A DNA stretch of 34,727 nucleotides from Chitinophagaceae bacterium (GTDB lineage: Bacteria; Bacteroidota; Bacteroidia; Chitinophagales; Chitinophagaceae). The stretch is taken from assembly GCA_022841365.1 (NCBI GenBank), contig JALHRP010000043.1, forward strand, positions 1 through 34,727, read 5' to 3'. A program made the position numbers and the translations under genes. This document shows, piece by piece, positions 6,555 to 14,466 of the stretch (within the stretch, counting starts at the first letter, position 1; each line of letters opens with the position of its first letter). The notes below the pieces were generated by a model. That model did not search any database. It was given only the letters and a program-made list of their open reading frames with translations, and was not told where the DNA came from.

Positions 6555-7897
6555 CTTTAAAACATCTTCTTAAACTGTTTTCTGATAATAATTGTCGAAA
6601 GGTATATATCAAAAGACTTTCACCAAATGACAACTCTAAGAATCAGGTATACTTTGGGGGAAGTTTTGATGTTCTAAATATTCTACCAATAACGGAGATT
6701 AGTACAGATGATGAAGGAGATTGGAAAAGAACCAGATTTAAAACAAAACTGGATTTTAGTTGGATTGATCATGAGGGGAAATTAATCACAGCCCCAGAAG
6801 CACAATTAATTCTATATCCTAAGTATCCTGAAGTTCGTTTTTCTGGTTTCTTAAAAGGAGCAAAAGGGGCACCATCTGAATTAATGGTTAATAGAATTAA
6901 TCAAAGATTATTATTCTTAGGTGTATCGGCAGAAGGTAAAATTATTGGTCATGTTGTTTCGCCTGAATCAGAGATATCAAACGAGTTTGATTCTTTAAAA
7001 GACTTAAATGATATTGGAGTTTTCAAGGAAATTACTTTACAAGGAGAGTTAATACAATTAGATTCCAAGAAAAAACTAATAGAAGAATTAAAACGAATTC
7101 ATCAACTAGGCTGGATTGATTCAAAACGACTTGATAAGAATAGAAATATTCTACCATGTGTTTCTTCAAATTGTGGTGGATATACCTTGGAGGCTGAATT
7201 AGGAATTACACCCAACGGATATTCCGAACCTGATTTTCTCGGGTGGGAAGTCAAACAGTTTGCAGTAAAAGATTTCAAAAAGTATAATTCATCTGTTGTT
7301 ACATTAATGACACCTGAACCAACAGATGGTTTTTATGTTGATTCCGGAATAGAATCTTTCATTCGAAAATATGGATATAAAGATAAGCTTGGACGGGAGG
7401 CGAGACTGAACTTTGGAGGTATTCATAAATTTGGATCTATACATGAAACAACAAAACTTAAACTTGTTATTGAAGGCTTTGATACAGGGACTAAAAAAAT
7501 TATAGACACAGGAGGTTTTATTGGACTGATCGATGCTAGAGAAAACATTGCAGCATCTTGGTCGTTTTCGTCATTATTAAAACATTGGAATACAAAGCAT
7601 GCAAATGCTTGTTATGTGCCATCGCTCATTCGAAAGGATGAAAAACTATATCCTTTTAGCAAGCAACAATATTACTATGGTAATAATATTATGCTCGGCA
7701 GTTCGACTGACTTCTCATTATTCTTAAACCAAGTTGAAAGTGGTGTGATATATTATGATCCAGGAATAAAACTTGAATTGGCAATTGACGGAGAAAGAAA
7801 ACAAAATATTAAACGAAGAAGTCAGTTCAGAATAAAATCAGGAAACTTAATTACACTTTATAAAAAAAATGAAGTGATAGATATTAGTCAAACCTAG
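6551..7897 (+). CDS. Type II restriction endonuclease: EcoRII-N (B3-like) plus MvaI-like catalytic domain
   Basis: Two-domain endonuclease of 448 residues. The N-terminal part (about 1-150) begins with KVYIKRLSPND, nearly identical to the EcoRII effector-domain stretch VYIKRLSAND. The C-terminal part (about 165-448) has the MvaI/BcnI signature: YTLE-x-x-LGI-x-PNG-x-x-EPDFLGWEVKQ, with Asp228, Glu233 and Lys235 in the D-x4-E-x-K spacing of MvaI, and a later histidine near 292-298. MvaI alone is about 250 residues; this fused layout is that of UbaLAI, a monomeric Type IIE enzyme cutting CCWGG. Recognition of CCWGG is inferred from both domains and the methyltransferase. The gene is AT-rich (32-37% GC in two lines counted by hand, against 47% in one ABC-transporter line). 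Confidence 0.88.
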   Translation: MTLKHLLKLFSDNNCRKVYIKRLSPNDNSKNQVYFGGSFDVLNILPITEISTDDEGDWKRTRFKTKLDFSWIDHEGKLITAPEAQLILYPKYPEVRFSGFLKGAKGAPSELMVNRINQRLLFLGVSAEGKIIGHVVSPESEISNEFDSLKDLNDIGVFKEITLQGELIQLDSKKKLIEELKRIHQLGWIDSKRLDKNRNILPCVSSNCGGYTLEAELGITPNGYSEPDFLGWEVKQFAVKDFKKYNSSVVTLMTPEPTDGFYVDSGIESFIRKYGYKDKLGREARLNFGGIHKFGSIHETTKLKLVIEGFDTGTKKIIDTGGFIGLIDARENIAASWSFSSLLKHWNTKHANACYVPSLIRKDEKLYPFSKQQYYYGNNIMLGSSTDFSLFLNQVESGVIYYDPGIKLELAIDGERKQNIKRRSQFRIKSGNLITLYKKNEVIDISQT

Positions 7898-7950
7898 ATT
7901 GCTTCGCCAAACAACATGCTCTCACTGTCGTATTAATAAACATTTATCCC

Positions 7951-8093
7951 CTCTCCACCCCCGGCGATTGTGTAACCACTCAAATCCGATAGCTATCGGA
8001 TTCAAACTGCATTTCATTCAGTTTTCTTTAGAGCCCGTTATGGCTCATGAGTTGTGTATGGGTGCCGGCTTCGGTAACAATGCCTTTATTAAT
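7951..8093 (-). pseudogene. Decayed duplicate of the ABC transporter 3' end
   Basis: This stretch aligns with 8405-8535, the last 45 or so codons of the ABC transporter gene, in the same orientation. Shared blocks include CACCCCCGGCGATTGTGTAA, CTGCATTTCATTCAGTTT and GTGCCGGCTTCGGTAACAAT. The copy is interrupted: on the minus strand the codon for Tyr in NNGLYRKLNEMQFE has become TAA, and a 20-base palindrome replaces part of the FEFG segment. It is a non-functional remnant placed directly after the restriction gene. Confidence 0.85.
7983..8002. repeat. 20-base perfect palindrome
   Basis: AATCCGATAGCTATCGGATT is its own reverse complement. It interrupts the duplicated ABC-gene tail where the intact copy reads CTCCGAACTC, so it arrived or expanded after the duplication. 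It may be a copy of a dispersed genomic palindrome. Confidence 0.7.
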
Positions 8094-8231
8094 TAAACTT
8101 TTACTAATCAATCAAACTCTTTGGATTCAGGATGTTGATGTTATTAATGTCGTCCTTAACTACAGTAGTACAAAAATTTAATCAGGGCTTCCGACGGGAA
8201 ATGGGGGTAATATTTCCCGTCTTGACTTTTT

Positions 8232-8279
8232 CCTGCCCGACAGTCAGGCGGGGTTTCTTTTGCGTCAAGGCAAAAGAAA
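8232..8279. repeat. Two adjacent hairpins, possible terminator
   Basis: CCTGCCCGACAGTCAGGCGG (8232-8251) folds with one mismatch and a G-U pair and is followed by TTTCTTTT, like an intrinsic terminator reading rightward. The following TTTCTTTTGC (8254-8263) and GCAAAAGAAA (8270-8279) are a perfect 10-base inverted repeat around GTCAAG. It lies 330 bases after the R gene. It could instead be a dispersed repeat. Confidence 0.4.
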
Positions 8280-8393
8280 AAGTAATGGTAGTATGCAGTT
8301 CCGACAATGCTCATTACGGGGCCACGGATGAACGCAGATAATCACAGATAGTTTCAATTGTTCAGACCGGCGGAGCCGGGCCGACCGAAAAGA

Positions 8394-10295
8394 CTATTCT
8401 TCCACCTCCTCCACCCCCGGCGATTGTGTAACCACTCCGAACTCAAACTGCATTTCATTCAGTTTGCGGTAGAGGCCGTTGTTGCTCATGAGTTGTGTAT
8501 GTGTGCCGGCTTCGGTAACAATGCCTTTATCAATCACTACAATTTTATCGGCATTGCGGATGGTTGAGAGCCGGTGTGCAATGACGAACGAGGTGCGTCC
8601 CTTCATCAAATTCTCCAATGCTTCCTGCACCAGTTGTTCGCTTTCACTATCGAGCGATGAAGTGGCTTCATCTAAAATTAAAATAGCCGGATCTTTTAAA
8701 ATGGCTCGTGCAATGGCAATGCGTTGCCGTTGTCCGCCGCTTAATTTTATTCCACGTTCACCAACAATGGTTTCGTACTGCTCAGGAAACTGCTGTATAA
8801 ATAAATGTGCATTGGCACCTTTGGCAGCAGCAATAATTTCTTCATCACTGGCATTGGGTTTACCATACGCAATATTTTCTTTTATGCTTCCGCCAAACAA
8901 CAATACTTCCTGCGGCACAAAAGCCATTTGCCTGCGCAGTTGCGAAAGCGGAAAAGAAGCAGCCGGTCGTTCATCAAAAAACAAAGTGCCTTTATCGGGT
9001 TCATAAAAATGTAAGAGCAACGATGCAATGGTTGATTTACCTGCACCGCTTGGTCCAACAATTGCAATCTGTTCGCCGTTATTTGCACTGAGGGTAAGTT
9101 CTCTTAATACCGGTACATCTTTTCTGCCTGGATAACTGAATGCAACATGCTCGAAACGTACATTTCCTTTCAACTGATGTTGCGGTTCTATTTCAATGGC
9201 GGTTAATGCAACAGGTTCGCCTTCGGCTCTTAAAATTTCACGCACACTTTGTGTAGCGCCTAATGTTTTTTGCAGTTGCGAAAACAGATCGGCAAAGCCG
9301 GCAAACGTACCACCAACAAACATGGAAAAAATAACAAACATGGTGAGTGAGCCAAGACTGAGTTCGCCCGAATGAATCATACCAACACCAACCCACATCA
9401 CAAACGCAATACTGCCAAACACACTAAAGATCATAAACGAAATAAAAGCGCCTCTGTAACGGGAGTTGCTGATGGAGGTGGCTACTACCGAACGGATACT
9501 TTTTACATACCGACCGATCTCAAAAAACTCGGTGGTGAATGCTTTTACAATGGAGATTCCCTGAAAGGTTTCCTGTACAATGGTGCCGCTTTCGGCCAAC
9601 TGATCCTGTGCTTTGCGGGCCATCTTGCGAATATATTTTCCAAACACAACAGCTAATACTGCAATCACGGGAACAACGGCCAGCATAATAAGCGCCAGCT
9701 TGGCACTGATCCAGAAAATAAAAAACAAACCAATGATGAGTGTAAACACGCCCCGCAGAAATTCGGCGAGTGTAAACGAAATGGCATCCTGTATCTGCGA
9801 CAGATCACTTGAAATACGATTGCTTAATTCGCCCACTCTTTTTTCGGTGAAATAACTCATGGGCATACTCAGCAGTTTGCTGTACACATCTTTGCGCATA
9901 TCGGCCAAAGAATATTCACCGGCTGCGGTTAACAGATACACCCGCATAAAAGAAAAAACAGTTTGCAAAGCCAGTTGACAAAAGATGAGCAACAGTGTAG
10001 TATTTAAACTGAGCTTGATATTTTTCAACCCAAATCCGAATTGGTTCATGCCGCTGATACCCGAGCTGCCTGCACTTGGTGATGCAGCATCAATCATTTT
10101 TCCTAATAAGAAAGGAAACAAACTAGTGGTAAATGCAGACACAGCAATAAAAACCAAACCCCAAATAAATTTAGAACGGTAAGGTTTTAAATACGTAAAC
10201 AGGATCAATGCTTCCCGCAGGGTTTCTTTTGAAATTTTTGCTTTAGGAGATTCATCTTTTTTTGAATTTCCCTGTTGACGTGTTGCTCTGGCCAT
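8394..10295 (-). CDS. ABC transporter, fused permease and ATPase (MsbA/LmrA-like exporter)
   Basis: A 633-residue half-transporter expected to act as a homodimer in the inner membrane. Residues about 35-330 form the six-helix ABC exporter domain, including the GELSNRISSDLSQIQDAIS coupling region. The ATPase domain follows: Walker A GPSGAGKST near residue 412, Q-loop FVPQEVLLFGG, signature LSGGQRQRIAIARAIL, Walker B ILILDEATSSLD near 533, and H-loop IAHRLS. Substrate (lipid, peptide or drug) cannot be told from sequence. The N-terminal 25 residues are charged and probably cytoplasmic. The C-terminal end is acidic (VEEVEE). Its final 45 codons are partly duplicated about 450 bases downstream as a pseudogene remnant. 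Confidence 0.95.
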   Translation of the reverse strand: MARATRQQGNSKKDESPKAKISKETLREALILFTYLKPYRSKFIWGLVFIAVSAFTTSLFPFLLGKMIDAASPSAGSSGISGMNQFGFGLKNIKLSLNTTLLLIFCQLALQTVFSFMRVYLLTAAGEYSLADMRKDVYSKLLSMPMSYFTEKRVGELSNRISSDLSQIQDAISFTLAEFLRGVFTLIIGLFFIFWISAKLALIMLAVVPVIAVLAVVFGKYIRKMARKAQDQLAESGTIVQETFQGISIVKAFTTEFFEIGRYVKSIRSVVATSISNSRYRGAFISFMIFSVFGSIAFVMWVGVGMIHSGELSLGSLTMFVIFSMFVGGTFAGFADLFSQLQKTLGATQSVREILRAEGEPVALTAIEIEPQHQLKGNVRFEHVAFSYPGRKDVPVLRELTLSANNGEQIAIVGPSGAGKSTIASLLLHFYEPDKGTLFFDERPAASFPLSQLRRQMAFVPQEVLLFGGSIKENIAYGKPNASDEEIIAAAKGANAHLFIQQFPEQYETIVGERGIKLSGGQRQRIAIARAILKDPAILILDEATSSLDSESEQLVQEALENLMKGRTSFVIAHRLSTIRNADKIVVIDKGIVTEAGTHTQLMSNNGLYRKLNEMQFEFGVVTQSPGVEEVEE

Positions 10296-10488
10296 GATGT
10301 ATGTTAAGACGAATGGGAATTGAGAATTACTTTACTACAACGCAAGTTAAAGATATTGGTTTGCGGGAAGGCCGGGAAAAACGAAAAGGAGCAAACGAAC
10401 TTATTCGCTGCAAATTATGCGGCAAATAGGGCTGTTATTCACCGCATGGCTGGTGAATCAAGTGTATATGATCCATCCGGTAAGTTGG

Positions 10489-11259
10489 TTATACGCTTTC
10501 TTTTAAGGACTCAAGAACGCCATTCCATAAACCTTTGCGCAGGCGAAGTGCTTCAACACAGGCGGTGGCGGCTTCGTTCCATTTTTGTTCGTCGGTTCCG
10601 CAAAGTTCTTGTACCATTTGCATGGCTAACTGACTGTGATGATCGCCATCCACTTCAATGTGCCGTTCGAGATAATACTTGAATGTTGCAATCTGCTGTG
10701 GATATTGTTGAGATAAACGGGTAACCAGTTCATGAAACATGTCGGGTATCAGATCTTCACGGCCAAATGTAAATACCGCCGCCTGCACATGAATAGGTGC
10801 GGCATCAATCAACGAAAAAGTAAACGAACAGAAATCAATCACAGCCCGTGGTAATCTTAATTGTTGCAGAGCCTGCTGTACGGGCATACCCTGTTGCAGA
10901 TGCAGTAATAACTGTTCAATGGAGGTGGTATCGGCACCCAATTGCTGCATGGCCTGCAGGTATAATTCAAAATGACTGGTTCGGTTACCGTTTGCATCTA
11001 CATCGCTTTCTTCGCCTGTTACAATTTCATTGATCAGGTAACGGGTATTGGCACTGCCAACAGGCACCCACGGATTTTTTACACAGGTAAGGCCACGCTG
11101 CAAACTTTTAAGTAAACTCATAAAATCCCACACCGCAAACACATGGTATTGTGTAAACTGCTGCAGATCCTGCAATTCCTGTAAACGTGGATAGAGGGGA
11201 TGCAAAATAATTTCGTTTCGAACGTTGCTGATACGTTCCTGTAAAGCGGATAGGTTCAT
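10489..11259 (-). CDS. DUF3050 family protein, haem-oxygenase-like fold
   Basis: A 256-residue soluble protein matching the DUF3050 pattern: an N-terminal LHPLYPRLQ segment, QYHVFAVWDFMSLLKSLQRGLTCV, the NTRYLINEIVTGEESD block, SHFELYLQAM, and a C-terminal histidine-rich segment YLERHIEVDGDHH. These His and Glu residues are placed as in metal-binding proteins with the haem-oxygenase-like helical fold; the substrate is unknown. I choose ATG 11259 (MNLSALQERI). The longer open frame to 11448 adds 63 atypical residues and would overlap the next gene. A TACTTTCG element, close to the Bacteroidota -7 consensus, lies about 30 bases upstream of this ATG. Confidence 0.85.
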   Translation of the reverse strand: MNLSALQERISNVRNEIILHPLYPRLQELQDLQQFTQYHVFAVWDFMSLLKSLQRGLTCVKNPWVPVGSANTRYLINEIVTGEESDVDANGNRTSHFELYLQAMQQLGADTTSIEQLLLHLQQGMPVQQALQQLRLPRAVIDFCSFTFSLIDAAPIHVQAAVFTFGREDLIPDMFHELVTRLSQQYPQQIATFKYYLERHIEVDGDHHSQLAMQMVQELCGTDEQKWNEAATACVEALRLRKGLWNGVLESLKESV

Positions 11260-11402
11260 GCGTTCTTTTTTTAGCATACGAAAGTAAATACGGAACGGAT
11301 TGAAAACAGCTGAACAGTAGAAGGAAAGACGAAGAATTTTTCTGACGCAGAATAAAAACATCAAGTGATGTGTAAATACAAAAATGTTGTTGAACAGTTG
11401 AT

Positions 11403-12107
11403 TTATTTCAAGGCTTCCAGCATCAACACTACTAAACGATCTGCCCATTTTTTATATTCCAATCCGGAAGGGTGTAACCCATCGCCAGCAATAAGGCTGC
11501 GGTCGTAACGGCCTTCACGTGAAGAGGGAGTGATATCGAGATAGGTAATATTGTTTGCAACAGTTACTTGTCTGTTGATGACGTTGAACCAATCAATTTC
11601 TAAACGGATACGGGCAGTATCGCTGTTTGTAGCAAAGGGGGTAACACTGTAATCGGGGATGGATAATACAAATACGTTTTGCTTTTTTCCGTTGGCAAGT
11701 TCAACAGCTTTGTTAAGCAGTTGGGTAAAACGTAAACGATACCCTGTTGTATCATGTGTTTGATACTGATCGTTTACACCAATGAGTAATGTAACAAGAT
11801 CGTGTTTGGAGGGCCTGTTGGTTTCAAGTGCATTTATTAAACTGTTGGTTGTCCACCCGGTGGTAGCAATATAAGTGGGGGTGGCCATGTTGATGCCTTT
11901 GGTTTTTAAAATACTGACTGTTTGATGCGGAAAGCGTTCGGCTGTTGAAACACCTTGACCGATTGTATAAGAATCACCCAATGCCAGCATGGTTTTCATT
12001 GAATCGTTTGCTGTCGGGTTGATGGGAGTATAATTGATGGCTGTTTGTTTTTTATTGCATGCATACAGGAGCAGCATCAGCAAAGCGATATTGAAAAACC
12101 GGTTCAT
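11403..12107 (-). CDS. SGNH/GDSL-family hydrolase, lipoprotein
   Basis: A 234-residue predicted lipoprotein esterase. The signal peptide MNRFFNIALLMLLLYAC ends in a lipobox (LLYAC, Cys17). The SGNH blocks are present: block I ALGDSYTIGQG with the nucleophilic Ser, a Gly in the block II region (TTGWTTNSL), block III LIGVNDQY with the Asn, and block V AGDGLHPSGLEYKKWA with the catalytic Asp-x-x-His. It probably acts on ester-linked groups in the periplasm or at the outer membrane; the substrate is unknown. It precedes the DUF3050 gene on the same strand, 143 bases apart. Confidence 0.92.
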   Translation of the reverse strand: MNRFFNIALLMLLLYACNKKQTAINYTPINPTANDSMKTMLALGDSYTIGQGVSTAERFPHQTVSILKTKGINMATPTYIATTGWTTNSLINALETNRPSKHDLVTLLIGVNDQYQTHDTTGYRLRFTQLLNKAVELANGKKQNVFVLSIPDYSVTPFATNSDTARIRLEIDWFNVINRQVTVANNITYLDITPSSREGRYDRSLIAGDGLHPSGLEYKKWADRLVVLMLEALK

Positions 12108-12298
12108 GAAATCAATTACGTATAAAGAGCAGGGAAGGTTCGGCGGGAGGTGGAGTTAATGTAAAACGGATCAACAATGTTTTGCCGGGAAGGAAGTAAG
12201 ACGAGAAGTTTGTCTTTTTTAATCAACTCTTTCCGCCTTCCCGTCTTTCCGGCTATTTATTTCTCATCATTTACTTTTTGGCTCAACAGAAAACGGCC

Positions 12299-13132
12299 TT
12301 AACTTTCAATCAACTTCATCCCTGTCTTGGTGAGTTCAATTTTCTTTTCCTTGTAGAGTTTACCCACCGTCATCTTGAATACTTTTTTACTCATCCCAAA
12401 TACTTCATAAATTTCTTCGGGAGCCGATTTATCATGGTAAGGAAGATATCCGTTTTTTGCACGGAGCAATCGCAGAATCTTATCTGCTTCGTCTTCTACT
12501 TTTTGATAACCGGGTTTACCAAGAGCTACATCTATTTTATTATCGGGGCGAATGGTTTTGATAAAGCCTTCCACTTTATCGCCTATGGCAATGTTCTGAA
12601 ACACTTCATTAAAATATAACAGACCAAGATGTTTATTGTTGATGATGACTGCATAACCTAACTCTGTTTCACGAAAGATGAGCAAATCAACAATCTCCAG
12701 TTCTTTCACGCTGAGTTCTTCGTTGCTGAGGCCTTGTTCAATATATTCTGTTGCGGCCACACGACCCGTCTGTTCATCAATAAACAGTTTCACCAGGTAT
12801 TCACCACCCAAACGCATATCCGAAACCTGTTTGCTTTTTGGTACAAAGAGATCTTTCATCAAACCCCAATCTAAAAACGCACCTTGCGGCGTAGTGGAAA
12901 CAACTTTCATAAAAGCAATATCACCTACTACTGCATTTGGGTGCAGCGTGGTAGCGATCAGCCGTCCTTCAGAATCATGATACACAAACACATCCACTTC
13001 GTCATCCACTTTTGTATCATGCGGAACAAAACGCTTAGGCAACAGCAGCCCCTCTTTTCCATCGTTTAAGAAAGCGCCTGTTTGTGTGATGCGCTGCACC
13101 TGCAACCGGTTATAGTCTCCAACTTTAATCAT
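12299..13132 (-). CDS. S1-like RNA-binding protein, CvfB family
   Basis: A 277-residue cytoplasmic protein with repeated S1-type OB folds: residues about 1-60 (VGDYNRLQVQRITQTGAFLNDGKEGLLLPKR), 70-130 (TPQGAFLDWGLMKDLFVPKSKQ) and 145-210, then a C-terminal winged-helix segment (APEEIYEVFGMSKKVFKMTVGKLYKEKKIEL). This is the CvfB (YitL) layout, RNA-binding proteins that influence gene expression. The ATG at 13132 (MIKVGDYN) is chosen; the 24 extra upstream residues in the open frame are encoded by a degenerate repeat. TATCTTCG sits five bases upstream of this ATG and resembles a -7 element, again suggesting a very short leader. Confidence 0.9.
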   Translation of the reverse strand: MIKVGDYNRLQVQRITQTGAFLNDGKEGLLLPKRFVPHDTKVDDEVDVFVYHDSEGRLIATTLHPNAVVGDIAFMKVVSTTPQGAFLDWGLMKDLFVPKSKQVSDMRLGGEYLVKLFIDEQTGRVAATEYIEQGLSNEELSVKELEIVDLLIFRETELGYAVIINNKHLGLLYFNEVFQNIAIGDKVEGFIKTIRPDNKIDVALGKPGYQKVEDEADKILRLLRAKNGYLPYHDKSAPEEIYEVFGMSKKVFKMTVGKLYKEKKIELTKTGMKLIES

Positions 13133-13151
13133 TGGAGCGAAGATACAAAGA

Positions 13152-13230
13152 AGGCTTAAGGTTGAAGGTATAAGGTATAAGGTTGAAAGCAAAGTAAGGC
13201 ACAAGGTGAAGGCAGAAGGTACAAGGGAAG
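13152..13230. repeat. Degenerate AAGGT-type short tandem repeat
   Basis: The stretch is built from loose iterations of AAGGTTGAAGGTATAAGGTA and AAGG-x-AGAAGGTACAAGG, with unit length about 7 bases. It fills the gap between two divergent genes and has no coding sense. Confidence 0.6.
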
Positions 13231-13276
13231 ACAGCTTAACAAAAATTGATGAAAACCCGTTGTATATTTATGTTTC

Positions 13277-13963
13277 ATGAAATCGGTAATGGTTATTCTT
13301 TTGTTGATGAGCGTGCTGCCGCAAGTGCAGGCGCAGCAGGTACTTCCTGTTGCTGTGGTGAACCGGATGTACATCAGCGATGCGGATCTGAGCAGGGATC
13401 AATCGTTTTTTTACAAACGTAAAGAAGAATTTCACCAGGTGCTGGTATATGATTTGGGCGAACATAGCGGTAAAAAAGCTCCTGCAGATTTTTATGTTGA
13501 TTTTTTAGCAACTCGTGAAAAAGCAGAGCCGGTTTTTCTTGTTACTATTAAATGGATACAGCTTGTTTTTTTAAACGGACAAACTGAGTTGCGTTCTGTT
13601 ACGTTACCCAACAGCCGCCCCAAACGTTTAGAAAACGGAGTTAGCACAACTGTTCCTCAAATACAAAACGAGTATCGTTACATCTATCCGGTAAAAGGAC
13701 ATCTTGAAATACAGGTGTATAAGGTTCGCTCACAAGGCAATGAACTGCTGATGAATACAACGAAACCAATAGAGTATGATTACATGACTCCTTTTAAAAC
13801 AACGCAACGTACAGGACAATGGGTAAAGCCACCTGCAGCACCCAACCCTGCCAAACCAATGATTTTTAAAGAAGTGCTGGCAGCACATTATGATGAAATA
13901 AAAAAAACAGTGCTGTCTTATTTTAACAGCAACGAGTTTGCAATAGCAGTAAAAGGGAATTGA
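13277..13963 (+). CDS. Secreted protein, unknown function
   Basis: A 228-residue protein with a clear signal peptide (MKSVMVILLLMSVLPQVQAQ, cleavage after Ala-Gln-Ala or just before QQ). The mature part has mixed alpha/beta character: an N-terminal VNRMYISDADLSRDQSFFYKRKEEF, a central hydrophobic strand FLVTIKWIQLVFLNG, a YRYIYPVKGHLEIQVYKV segment, and a C-terminal helix ending ELAI-type residues near NEFAIAVKGN. No cysteine and no enzyme motif is visible. It stands alone, divergent from the CvfB-like gene, and nothing in the context suggests a role. Confidence 0.8.
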   Translation: MKSVMVILLLMSVLPQVQAQQVLPVAVVNRMYISDADLSRDQSFFYKRKEEFHQVLVYDLGEHSGKKAPADFYVDFLATREKAEPVFLVTIKWIQLVFLNGQTELRSVTLPNSRPKRLENGVSTTVPQIQNEYRYIYPVKGHLEIQVYKVRSQGNELLMNTTKPIEYDYMTPFKTTQRTGQWVKPPAAPNPAKPMIFKEVLAAHYDEIKKTVLSYFNSNEFAIAVKGN

Positions 13964-14036
13964 ACCGTTTAAAACGCACTCACCTTAATATATACAGCAG
14001 GTTGTTGCTGATAACATTCAGTAAAAGAGAAAGCGT

Positions 14037-14044
14037 TAACTTTG
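14037..14044 (+). promoter_or_regulatory. Bacteroidota -7 element (TAACTTTG) for the 53-residue gene
   Basis: An exact TAnnTTTG match lying 50 bases upstream of the small basic gene, in the 131-base gap after the secreted protein gene. The nearest upstream TTG (14005-14007) is about 29 bases away, rather far for a -33 element. Confidence 0.35.
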
Positions 14045-14094
14045 GATCATAGCCTTAACAGGCAGCCATCATCTGAAACTATAAATTATCCGAT

Positions 14095-14256
14095 ATGTCA
14101 TTGTTTAATACAGGAAAGAATAAAAAAGATAAAAAGAAAAACGCATTGCCAACCAATAAGTCGGCGTTTATGGCTCCAAAAGGTGGCGGTAAAGCCAATA
14201 CCAAAACATCGAGCAATGCAGGTAAGCATGTAGGTGGTGCACAGCGGGGAGCGTAA
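14095..14256 (+). CDS. 53-residue basic small protein
   Basis: A complete ATG-TAA frame coding for 53 residues. It begins MSLFNTGKNKKDKKKNALP, continues NKSAFMAPKGGGKANTKTS and ends KHVGGAQRGA: strongly basic, rich in Lys, Gly and Asn, and without hydrophobic helices. It is probably a disordered nucleic-acid-associated protein, though no family is recognised. A TAACTTTG promoter-like element upstream and Bacteroidota-like codon use favour a real gene. It is followed by 210 bases without a gene that carry a dispersed repeat. Confidence 0.6.
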   Translation: MSLFNTGKNKKDKKKNALPTNKSAFMAPKGGGKANTKTSSNAGKHVGGAQRGA

Positions 14257-14390
14257 GATTGATTTTCCTGCAATATTTTCTCACACAAATAGTTATCCGG
14301 CAGGCTTGCAGTAAATTGCATGCCTGATTCCTTTGTCAAACGTAGTATCAAAGGTTGAGTGAATTCTTTTGCTCTGCATTGATTGTGAGG

Positions 14391-14440
14391 GTTTCGACAC
14401 TTCGACAAGCTCAGTGTAAACTCTGAGCGGTTGACACTTC
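14391..14440. repeat. Dispersed CTCAG/CTGAG inverted repeat
   Basis: The segment contains TTCGACAAGCTCAGTGTAAA and then CTCTGAGCGGTTGACACTTC; GACACTTCG occurs at both ends and CTCAG pairs with CTGAG. It resembles the TTCGACAAGCTCAGTGTGAC repeats that are common between genes in Bacteroidota. It overlaps no coding sequence. Confidence 0.55.
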
Positions 14441-14466
14441 GTTCAAAACAAGAAGGCATTTACATT

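Larger units (their letters stand above)
7898..8393. other. Gene-free stretch between R gene and ABC transporter
   Basis: About 500 bases without a credible gene. It holds a decayed copy of the 3' end of the neighbouring ABC transporter gene, a 20-base palindrome within that copy, two hairpin-forming repeats near 8232-8279, and a CGGATGAACGCAGATAATC segment near 8325 that resembles dispersed intergenic repeats. The reading frames here give low-complexity, non-conserved peptides. No tRNA or att-like site was recognised. Confidence 0.6.

Noticed and set aside
7899-8341. Two open frames of 65-69 codons on the plus strand
   Set aside because: They read the antisense of the ABC-gene remnant and dispersed repeats, and give compositionally odd peptides.
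11260-11448. N-terminal extension of the DUF3050 protein
   Set aside because: The extra 63 residues overlap the neighbouring lipoprotein gene and are unlike the family; ATG 11259 fits the usual length.
12186-12243. CGGGAAGG/CCTTCCCG inverted repeat
   Set aside because: The 42-base loop and lack of an adjacent T-run make a terminator unlikely.
14431-14466. TTG-initiated longer helicase frame
   Set aside because: It reads through a dispersed repeat; ATG 14467 gives the typical helicase N-terminus.
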